From Mariniblastus sp. (GTDB lineage: Bacteria > Planctomycetota > Planctomycetia > Pirellulales > Pirellulaceae), in the NCBI GenBank assembly GCA_014237975.1, contig JABACA010000028.1, positions 1 through 39,578 on the forward strand: a DNA stretch of 39,578 bases, written 5' to 3'. Position 1 is the stretch's first letter; the number at the start of each line of letters is the position of its first letter. Below the pieces are notes generated by a model that ran no database searches, was not told where the DNA came from, and saw nothing but the letters and a program-made list of their open reading frames with translations. The position numbers were made by a program, and so were the translations under genes. Shown piece after piece: positions 1 through 7,008 of this stretch.

Positions 1-513
1 AATCGTATTGCCTGGCAGGGAATTAGAGGTCGGTCTCAACGAGGGTGCTGGAATATTCGCTGTTGAGGGGGTGGACTGGTTAATTCGTGAAAACGTTTCC
101 TGTTTGGCAATCAGCGAAGTTCCAGTTGCTTCGAGTAATTTTGGAACACTCGGATTATCACCGTCGTTCTTAACGGTTTCGTCAAAGTTAACTTGACGTT
201 CCGTAAACGAAACCTCGGCCTTTGAGGGGGCGGCGCTGTTATTGCCCAGCGGTGTTTGTGGCAAGTTCGGATGCAGACGGTTAAGTTCAGGCTGGCGTTG
301 GATGATGGGGACCGTTGATTTTGCTTTCGGCAACCGTTGGGTGGTGACGGGAGGAACGTGGACCGTAGGCGGCACATTTCTGAGTGGCTGGTAACGCTGG
401 GACGGTTGTTGTGGCTGTTGGGCGGCAACAGGCAGGGTGGCCATGGACCACCAGCAAACGACAGCCGTCAAAAGGGTGACGGTCCCAAACGAACGTTTGT
501 TAAAAGCGAACAT
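1..513 (-). CDS. Secreted Pro/Gln-rich protein, N-terminal part only (runs off left edge)
   Basis: The minus strand is open from an ATG at 513 to the first base of the window, 171 codons without a stop, so the gene is cut by the window edge. The start is preceded by an AAGGT-type ribosome site about nine bases upstream. The N-terminus (MFAFNKRSFG followed by a hydrophobic stretch and an LPVAAQQ-like cleavage region) looks like a Sec signal peptide. The mature part is rich in Pro, Gln, Thr and Asn, with no recognisable domain, and resembles the low-complexity linkers of planctomycete cell-surface proteins. I do not recognise the family. The function is unknown; export from the cytoplasm is inferred from the signal sequence. 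Confidence 0.6.
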   Translation of the reverse strand, partial: MFAFNKRSFGTVTLLTAVVCWWSMATLPVAAQQPQQPSQRYQPLRNVPPTVHVPPVTTQRLPKAKSTVPIIQRQPELNRLHPNLPQTPLGNNSAAPSKAEVSFTERQVNFDETVKNDGDNPSVPKLLEATGTSLIAKQETFSRINQSTPSTANIPAPSLRPTSNSLPGNTI

Positions 514-613
514 CAAAATCTACCTTGGAATTAGGGGGCTATTCCTTCTTTCCACTGATCGACCTTAACGATTAGGCAAGATTAACCGATTACTGAAAAT
601 TCCCTGAAATCCA

Positions 614-635
614 ATCGGAACGCTAGCGTTTCGAT
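614..635. repeat. 22-bp near-perfect palindrome, operator-like
   Basis: ATCGGAACGCT at 614-624 is followed directly by AGCGTTTCGAT at 625-635. The two halves are reverse complements except for one position, and the inner 12 bases (619-630) form a perfect palindrome. There is no loop and no T-run on either side, so it is not an obvious terminator. It lies between the end of the cupin gene (656) and the start of the secreted protein gene (513), which allows a role as an operator for the latter. A dispersed genomic palindrome is the alternative. Confidence 0.4.
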
Positions 636-655
636 GCTGTTGGTGATGTGTGCCG

Positions 656-979
656 CTATCGATAATCGTCCCGGGACGGATTAAACACATCGATTATTTT
701 GCAGTCAGTAATGGCACGGCCCGCATGTGGCACATGAGACTCCAGGACCACCGTGTCACCAGCGGTCAACTGCATCGTTGATCCTGCCACCGTCAGTTCG
801 AATTCGCCTTCCAGCAGATGGAGCACTTGCTCGTGGTGATGATCATGCTCGGGTAACGAGGCATTTTGGGTGATTTCCCAATAGGCCATGGTCGTTCGAT
901 CGGAATGGACGAACCGACCGTGAAAACCGGGCAGCACCTCTCGAGATTCGGTTTTCCAGATATTGATGGCTTGGTTCAT
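656..979 (-). CDS. Small cupin-domain protein
   Basis: This 107-residue protein is a single cupin barrel. Cupin motif 1 is visible at residues 45-58 (HDHHHEQ, then E57-G58) and motif 2 around residues 74-87, with GDTVVLES and H85. These His and Glu residues are the usual ligands for a divalent metal. Single-domain cupins of this size include sugar- or small-molecule-binding proteins, dioxygenases and isomerases, and the sequence does not tell which. It is transcribed divergently from the AcuI/YhdH-type reductase across about 295 bases. There is no signal peptide, so it is probably cytoplasmic. The fold is confident; the substrate is unknown. Confidence 0.85.
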   Translation of the reverse strand: MNQAINIWKTESREVLPGFHGRFVHSDRTTMAYWEITQNASLPEHDHHHEQVLHLLEGEFELTVAGSTMQLTAGDTVVLESHVPHAGRAITDCKIIDVFNPSRDDYR

Positions 980-1274
980 AAAGGACCTCGTTCAAGGGTA
1001 GAAACTCGTTGCTGGACAGGTTCCTGTCAGCAAGATCAGCGAAAACCGGGCGTTCTGGCCGAGTGTACATTTCCTTTGATCGCGAGTTCGATTAACTTCT
1101 AATTTCAAGTCGAGGGCAGAGGGTTCAATGCCTTCAATGGTGTCGGTCATTATCGTATTCCCAGGGCCTTGAGAACAAGGTGACGAACGGATCGCCGTTC
1201 CATTGGCAGGCATCGCTCCCAACCGGCCGATGGTTGTCTTCAGGTATTTAAGGTTCATTGCAGAGAAACAAGAC

Positions 1275-2267
1275 ATGGCTACCAAGTCGAAGTGTATATG
1301 GGTCAGTAAAGACGAATCAGGGTCGATCCTGCGCAGCCAGGCCGAATTCGAACTGCCAGAGCTGCCCGAGGGGCACGTTCGTATTCGAGTCCGTTACTCA
1401 TCGTTAAATTACAAAGACGCCTTGGCGGCGACCGGGAACTCCGGAGTCGTCCGCCAATTACCAATCATTCCAGGTATCGATGCGGCCGGCGAGATTCTGG
1501 ATAGTGGAGTGTCAGATTTCAAAGAGGGGCAGCAGGTCATGGTGGCCCATGCCCAGTTTGGGACGGTGTCCCACGGAGGTTATTCCGAAATCATCCAGGT
1601 TCCGGCCGAGTGGGTCAGTTTGCTGCCCGACAACCTGTCGCCGCGCGACGCCATGGCGATTGGTACGGCTGGATTTACTGCGGCCCAATGTGTCAGTGAA
1701 CTGGAACGTCACTCAATACAGCCAGACCAGGGGCCCGTGGTCGTATCGGGTGCGACGGGCGGTGTAGGTGTTTTTTCCGTCAAGCTGTTATCCAAATTGG
1801 GTTTCGAAGTCTTTGCTGTTACGGGCAAGAGCGACAAGGCGGAATGGCTTGAGTCGCAGGGCGCTGCCCATGTCATGGAGAGAGCTGACGTCGACGACTC
1901 GTCGGGTCGACCGCTGTTGTCCTCGCGTTGGGCCGGTGCAGTGGACACGGTTGGCGGCAATGTACTGGCGACCATTTTGCGCAGTGCCAAACCGTATAGT
2001 TGCGTGACGGCTTGCGGGTTGGTGGGAGGGAATGATTTGAATCTGACCGTTTACCCGTTTATTTTGCGAGGGATCACGCTTCAAGGTGTCGATACGGCCA
2101 ATATTTCGGTTCAGCGTCGCAGGCAAATCTGGCAGCGGATCGCGACCGAGTGGAGTTTTGGTGAATTGGATAGTCTGGTTACCGAGGTCGATTTTGATGG
2201 CCTGGACGATGCGATCGAGTCGATTTTGCAGGGGCAGATCTGCGGTCGAGTGGTGCTCAAGGTCTAA
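1275..2267 (+). CDS. Acrylyl-CoA reductase (AcuI/YhdH family), zinc-independent MDR oxidoreductase
   Basis: The protein is 330 residues from the ATG at 1275, matching the usual 325-330 residues of AcuI/YhdH. An in-frame upstream start at 1203 would add 24 residues without homology, so 1275 is preferred. Seen in the sequence: a GroES-like N-terminal domain with SSLNYKDALA, the GIDAAGEI segment, and a Rossmann nucleotide-binding motif VSGATGGVG near residue 157. The structural and catalytic zinc ligands of alcohol dehydrogenases are absent, as expected for this quinone-reductase-like branch. Characterised relatives reduce acrylyl-CoA to propionyl-CoA with NADPH, for example in DMSP or 3-hydroxypropionate metabolism. 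No other gene of those pathways is nearby, so the exact substrate is inferred only from family membership. Confidence 0.85.
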   Translation: MATKSKCIWVSKDESGSILRSQAEFELPELPEGHVRIRVRYSSLNYKDALAATGNSGVVRQLPIIPGIDAAGEILDSGVSDFKEGQQVMVAHAQFGTVSHGGYSEIIQVPAEWVSLLPDNLSPRDAMAIGTAGFTAAQCVSELERHSIQPDQGPVVVSGATGGVGVFSVKLLSKLGFEVFAVTGKSDKAEWLESQGAAHVMERADVDDSSGRPLLSSRWAGAVDTVGGNVLATILRSAKPYSCVTACGLVGGNDLNLTVYPFILRGITLQGVDTANISVQRRRQIWQRIATEWSFGELDSLVTEVDFDGLDDAIESILQGQICGRVVLKV

Positions 2268-2437
2268 TCCAGCGTTTTCGTTGTCAGGACTTGAACCAAC
2301 GTAGTCACACGAATTTGGATGGTGTGCGACCGGCAAGTTTGGTTTGAGGGACTACTCAGATTCGGCCGGCAAATTTATGCTGAGGAATTCCGAATTACCT
2401 GTTTATTCCAGGTCATCCGAACCCACGAGCCAACATA

Positions 2438-5290
2438 GTGTCGGACCATCAAATCAGTTTGCGAGGCGTGCGAGTCCATAATTTACAGGATGTGGATTTG
2501 GATATTCCACACGGACAGTTGCTCGCCATTTGTGGTTTAAGTGGCAGTGGGAAATCCAGCTTGGCCTTTGATACGCTTTATGCAGAGGGCCAACGTCGAT
2601 ATATCGAGAGCTTGTCGCCCTACACCCGCCAGTTTCTCGAGCAACTGGGGAAGCCCGAGGCGGAACGGATTGAGGGCATTCCGCCGGCAATCGCCGTCCG
2701 CGCTGCACGGGGCACCGCCGGACCACGGGCCACCGTGGGTAGCGCTACGGAGGTGGTTGACTACCTGCGTTTGCTATATGCCAAGCTGGCGCAAATTAAC
2801 TGTGTCCATTGCCATACGTTGGTCACCCGCGATGATCCTCAAACGGTAGGCCATTTTTTTGAGGCGTTACCGGAGGGTTGCCGTTTTCAAATCGGGTTTT
2901 CTGTAGCGATCCAGGGGAATGAACTGACCGAAACGAAATTTCTTTTTGAGGGGTTGCGGCGGAATGGCTTCAGCCGAATCGTGATCGGTCAAACGACCTA
3001 TGATCTGGCAGGTTTTCCGGATCAGTCCGATGCGAACTTGCAGCAGCGGGTGGCCGGGAATACGGAGGCGTTTGTCATTGTTGACCGATTGACCGTTGGA
3101 TCAGCCGAAACAGACCGGGTGCGCGAATCACTGGAAACGGCATTTCAATTTGGCGGTGGTTGTGTGGTCCTGGTCCAGCAGGACCAAGACGATGTGGCAT
3201 CAGACGGGTTGACGATTGACGACCGCCATTGGGAACTCAAACGATTCAGTAAAAACTTGCTGTGTGATCAGTGTGGCACGGTCTATCCGGATCCCGAACC
3301 GAATCTGTTTAGTTACAACAATGCACTGGGTGCCTGTCCCGAGTGCGAAGGGTTTGGCAGTGTGCAGCGGTTTGATATCGACTTGATTGTTCCGGATGCC
3401 TCCAAGAGTCTTCGTGAAGGGGCGATTGCCCCATGGAATTCTCCCTCGTACCGCCACGAATTGGATGAACTGTTGGACTTGGCAGATGATTATGGTGTGC
3501 CGGTGGATGTTCCCTTTGACCAATTGTCAAAATCGGAAGTCGAGCTGCTTTGGACGGGGGTTCCGGAACGAGAATTTGGTGGTTTAAACGGTTTTTTTGC
3601 CTGGCTTGAAAAACGGAAATACAAGATGCATTTGCGGGTTTTCCTGAGTCGCTGGAGAACCTATGACCCCTGCCCTGTCTGTCATGGTGATCGGCTCAAG
3701 CCGGAAGTTTTGGCTTACCGAATCGAGAACCAAAGCCTGGCTGAAATGAGTCGTCAAAAGGTGTCTGATTTAAGGCAGGGATTCGAGGAACTTCAATTGG
3801 GTTCGGCCAATTCGGAGATCGCCGGCCGTGTGCTGCAACAGATACGTGTTCGACTCAAGTACTTGTGTGAAGTGGGTCTTGGTTACCTGGCCTTGGATCG
3901 ACCTTTGAGAACCTTGAGTGGTGGTGAAACCCAGCGGGTGGCACTGACCTCAAGCTTGGGTTCGCAGTTGGTGAACATGCTGTACGTATTGGATGAACCA
4001 TCAGCCGGTCTTCATCCTGGAGATATGCAGCCTCTGATCGAAGCGGTGCAGCAACTCAGTCAGCGCGATAATACGGTGGTTGTCGTTGACCATGAACCGC
4101 ATATGATCACGGCCGCACAGCGGGTCATCGAAATAGGACCCGAGGCGGGTTCTGCCGGCGGCCAGATTGTTTTCGATGGAACGATCAAGCAGATGCTGAG
4201 ATCGAAACAGAGTATGACGGGGCAATACATGGCCGGCAAACGGGGCCTGTTGGGCGAGGAGGTTCAGCGTCGTCCGGCCCGTGGATTCCTGCGTTTGACC
4301 GGAGCCCGTGGAAATAACCTCGATCACCTGACGGTCGAATTTCCGCTCGGTTGTCTCTGTCTGGTGACGGGTGTCAGTGGGGCAGGAAAAAGCACACTGG
4401 TTCAAAAAACGTTGTACGGAGCTGTTTGTAAACGTAAAGGCAAGACGGTTCAGCGTCCATTGGCATTTGATGACGTTTTCGGCGATAGCCAGTTCGATGA
4501 GATTGTGCTGATCGACCAGTCGCCGGTCGGGCGATCACCTCGCAGCAACCCGGTCACCTACGTCAAGGCGTTCGATGAAATCCGCAAGGCATTTGCGGAA
4601 ACGGTCGACGCCAAAACCAGGAACTTCAAAGCAGGACATTTTAGCTTTAACGTGGACGGAGGCCGCTGCAACAAGTGTCACGGAGATGGCTCTTTGTCGA
4701 TTGACATGCAATTCATGGCCGATATTTACATCAAATGCGATCAATGTCGGGGAACCCGTTACCGTGACGAGGTATTAAAGGTCCGGTATCGAGGCAAGAA
4801 TATACATGACGTGCTTAGTATGACCGTCCGTCAGGCCTTTTCGTTTTTCCGTGGACAACCCAAAGTTCAGGGTAAACTGAAGGCATTGATTGATGTGGGT
4901 TTGGACTATATCCGCTTGGGCCAGCCGGCCACCACGCTTTCCAGTGGCGAAGCGCAACGTTTGAAACTGGCGCTGTATTTGAATTCATCCAGGAAACGGC
5001 GTACGTTGTTCCTGTTGAACGAACCGACGTCGGGACTCCATATGCGGGACGTGGTGCGGCTGGTTGATTGTTTCGATGCCCTGATCAGCGTCGGGCATTC
5101 CTTCATCGTCATCGAACATAATTTGCAGTTGATCAAACACGCAGACTGGATCATTGACCTGGGGCCGGGAGCCGCCGACCTGGGAGGACAGATTGTTGTC
5201 CAGGGGACGCCCGAGCAGGTGGTTGAATGTGAACATTCAGTGACGGGTCGCTATTTGAAAACAGAACTTGAACCGCAGGTAAAACCGTGA
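2438..5290 (+). CDS. UvrA-family ABC ATPase (excinuclease subunit A-like) with altered ATPase motifs
   Basis: This protein of 950 residues has the full UvrA plan and near-normal length. Walker A1 (GLSGSGKSS, 33-41) is followed by a region of UvrB-binding-domain length, zinc Cys pairs (C277/C280 and C300/C303), signature 1 (LSGGE, 493-497) and Walker B1 (LDEP, 518-521). Walker A2 (GVSGAGKS, 645-652), C-terminal zinc Cys 744, 747, 767 and 770, and signature 2 complete it. Canonical UvrA scans DNA for damage and loads UvrB. Oddities: the first Q-loop segment that reads IEQK in E. coli UvrA is VRAA here (87-90), signature 2 is LSSGE (834-838), and Walker B2 is LLNEP with Asn861 in place of Asp. 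It may be a divergent second UvrA paralogue rather than the housekeeping copy. The start is GTG without a clear ribosome site. The stop overlaps the next gene's start (GTGA). Confidence 0.9.
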   Translation: MSDHQISLRGVRVHNLQDVDLDIPHGQLLAICGLSGSGKSSLAFDTLYAEGQRRYIESLSPYTRQFLEQLGKPEAERIEGIPPAIAVRAARGTAGPRATVGSATEVVDYLRLLYAKLAQINCVHCHTLVTRDDPQTVGHFFEALPEGCRFQIGFSVAIQGNELTETKFLFEGLRRNGFSRIVIGQTTYDLAGFPDQSDANLQQRVAGNTEAFVIVDRLTVGSAETDRVRESLETAFQFGGGCVVLVQQDQDDVASDGLTIDDRHWELKRFSKNLLCDQCGTVYPDPEPNLFSYNNALGACPECEGFGSVQRFDIDLIVPDASKSLREGAIAPWNSPSYRHELDELLDLADDYGVPVDVPFDQLSKSEVELLWTGVPEREFGGLNGFFAWLEKRKYKMHLRVFLSRWRTYDPCPVCHGDRLKPEVLAYRIENQSLAEMSRQKVSDLRQGFEELQLGSANSEIAGRVLQQIRVRLKYLCEVGLGYLALDRPLRTLSGGETQRVALTSSLGSQLVNMLYVLDEPSAGLHPGDMQPLIEAVQQLSQRDNTVVVVDHEPHMITAAQRVIEIGPEAGSAGGQIVFDGTIKQMLRSKQSMTGQYMAGKRGLLGEEVQRRPARGFLRLTGARGNNLDHLTVEFPLGCLCLVTGVSGAGKSTLVQKTLYGAVCKRKGKTVQRPLAFDDVFGDSQFDEIVLIDQSPVGRSPRSNPVTYVKAFDEIRKAFAETVDAKTRNFKAGHFSFNVDGGRCNKCHGDGSLSIDMQFMADIYIKCDQCRGTRYRDEVLKVRYRGKNIHDVLSMTVRQAFSFFRGQPKVQGKLKALIDVGLDYIRLGQPATTLSSGEAQRLKLALYLNSSRKRRTLFLLNEPTSGLHMRDVVRLVDCFDALISVGHSFIVIEHNLQLIKHADWIIDLGPGAADLGGQIVVQGTPEQVVECEHSVTGRYLKTELEPQVKP

Positions 5291-6354
5291 ACCAATCATC
5301 GAAAGATGGGCCGCCAGGATGGGGAGATGAAAAACTGGCCCGATACGAAAAACAGGTTCGCTTTACCCCTCTGGGGCGCGATGGACAGGTTCGGCTGCTG
5401 CAATCGTCGGCCGTGATCGTGGGCTGTGGTGCGTTGGGCACTGTCCAGGCCAATACACTGGCGCGTGCCGGGGTGGGCCGCTTGAGAATCATCGACCGCG
5501 ATTTCATCGAATTGGACAACCTGCAGCGGCAGGTGCTTTATAGCGAACAGGATTTGGGCCAGCCCAAAGCGGTGACTGCCTGTCAGAAAATCCAGGAAAT
5601 CAACAGCCAGGTCGATTGTGATCCGGTGGTCACCGATGTCGATTTTACCAATATTGAATCACTGATTGACTCGTACGACGTCGTGCTGGATGGCACGGAC
5701 AACTTCGAGACTCGCTTTCTGATCAATGACGCCTGTGTGAAAATGGAGATCCCCTGGGTCTACGGCGGTTGCCTTGGATGCGAAGGTCAAACCATGACAA
5801 TCCGCCCGGGCATTACGGCTTGTCTGAATTGCCTGATGCTCGATGGTCCCCCGCCGCCCGGCACGACGGCCACCTGTGATTCGGCTGGCATCCTGGCGTC
5901 GATCATTAACCTGATCGCCTCGATCCAGTCCCTCGAAGCGATCAAACTGTTATCCGGAAATGCCGAGGCGATCAGCCGGCACCTGCAGGTGTTTGACCTG
6001 TGGGGTCATCGCCATCAGCAGATCGACATGACGGATCTGCGAGATCGTGTCGACTGTCCCACTTGCAAACAGAAACAATTTCAATGGCTCTCCGGAGACC
6101 TGGCCGGGCATACGGCCATCCTCTGTGGGCGGAACGCGGTTCAATTGAGTTTTCCGGAACGGCCAATGCTGGACCTCGCGCGGCTGGCCGAACGGCTGGC
6201 GCCCCTGGGAGAGGTCGAACTCAACCCGTTTTTGCTGAGGTTCCAGGTGGGCGAAATGACGATCACCCTGTTTCCCGACAGCCGGGCGATCATTAACGGC
6301 ACCGAGGATCTGGCAATCGCCAAACGTCTCTATTCACAATATATCGGGGCCTGA
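5287..6354 (+). CDS. E1-like adenylyltransferase, ThiF/MoeB/HesA family
   Basis: The protein is 355 residues from a GTG start that overlaps the UvrA-like stop by four bases, implying translational coupling. It has a Rossmann motif GCGALG (46-51), the adenylation segment IIDRDFIELDNLQRQ (68-82) and LDGTDNFETRF (134-144). The zinc Cys pairs are C179/C182 and C257/C260, and there is a probable catalytic Cys197 in TTATCDSAG. Relatives adenylate the C-terminus of a small ubiquitin-like sulfur carrier (ThiS, MoaD) for thiamine, molybdopterin or related synthesis. About 90 extra C-terminal residues contain LCGRNAVQ, probably a second domain. No sulfur-carrier gene is in the window, so the partner is unknown. 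The last bases overlap the convergent VOC gene. Confidence 0.88.
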   Translation: MNQSSKDGPPGWGDEKLARYEKQVRFTPLGRDGQVRLLQSSAVIVGCGALGTVQANTLARAGVGRLRIIDRDFIELDNLQRQVLYSEQDLGQPKAVTACQKIQEINSQVDCDPVVTDVDFTNIESLIDSYDVVLDGTDNFETRFLINDACVKMEIPWVYGGCLGCEGQTMTIRPGITACLNCLMLDGPPPPGTTATCDSAGILASIINLIASIQSLEAIKLLSGNAEAISRHLQVFDLWGHRHQQIDMTDLRDRVDCPTCKQKQFQWLSGDLAGHTAILCGRNAVQLSFPERPMLDLARLAERLAPLGEVELNPFLLRFQVGEMTITLFPDSRAIINGTEDLAIAKRLYSQYIGA

Positions 6355-6795
6355 ATCGGCGGCGGGGCGTGAGAAAAATTCGATCAGGTGACCATCCGGG
6401 TCCTCGACATAGAACTGGGCCGCCCCGTCCGGCCGTTGTTTGGGTGCCACCGAGATGTTGACGCCCAGCTTGGCCAGGTGTTGATAGGCCTGGTTTGCGT
6501 CCGTTACCTCAAAGGCAAAATGGTGACCACGGGAAACCCGTTTGACCTGGCGATCTCCCCAGCCAGCCAGGCCGGAATTCTGATCGGCCAGCGTGATATG
6601 GATCATCGCTTGCAGGAACCCGCGGGCCTCGCCGCTTGCTTGAGGCGCCGTCAGCCAGATTCCGGGAAAATCAAAATCGGGTCGGTCGACTTCCTGCATG
6701 CCGAGGCAATCGCAATAGAACCGGCGGGTCTGGTCCAGGTCGGATACGATCAGAGTGATGTGATCGATCGATTGAAATTTGATAGGTGAGGGCAT
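6334..6795 (-). CDS. VOC-superfamily (glyoxalase/dioxygenase-like) protein
   Basis: This 153-residue protein has the paired beta-alpha-beta-beta-beta repeats of the vicinal-oxygen-chelate fold. DHITLIVSDLDQTRRFYCDCLG starts the first module, with likely metal ligand H12. GHHFAFEV starts the second module, and DPDGHLIEFF supplies the C-terminal Glu ligand. The family covers glyoxalase I, extradiol dioxygenases, fosfomycin-type resistance enzymes and epimerases. The size fits a single-chain dimer-forming member, but the substrate cannot be told. It is convergent with the E1-like gene, and their 3' ends overlap by about 21 bases. No signal peptide is present. Confidence 0.88.
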   Translation of the reverse strand: MPSPIKFQSIDHITLIVSDLDQTRRFYCDCLGMQEVDRPDFDFPGIWLTAPQASGEARGFLQAMIHITLADQNSGLAGWGDRQVKRVSRGHHFAFEVTDANQAYQHLAKLGVNISVAPKQRPDGAAQFYVEDPDGHLIEFFSRPAADSGPDIL

Positions 6796-6950
6796 GTCGG
6801 TTGCGCCGTGGATGCGAATAAAAGGCCGGCTGCCCCGGCAGCAGGGAATCCAATATTCCCGGTTGATTCTAACCCGCCCGGGTCTGCTTGTCAGAGGGAA
6901 GACTGCTTTTTATCCAGCAGATGGACATTCGAACCTGGACGTCAATGAGC

Positions 6951-6980
6951 AAAAAAAAAGAGCGACCGATGAGGTCGCTC
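6951..6980 (-). terminator. Rho-independent terminator of the BBP7 gene
   Basis: Read on the minus strand, GAGCGACC (6980-6973), a five-base loop and GGTCGCTC (6967-6960) form a perfect 8-bp stem followed by nine T residues (6959-6951). It lies about 30 bases past the BBP7 stop at 7009. Confidence 0.9.
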
Positions 6981-7008
6981 CCATGATTCGTTTTTTCAGT
7001 GCGGAGTC

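Noticed and set aside
992-1150. Possible 52-codon minus-strand gene starting MTDTIEGIEP
   Set aside because: The ribosome site is weak, the C-terminus looks like random translation, and it lies in the divergent promoter region of the cupin and reductase genes.
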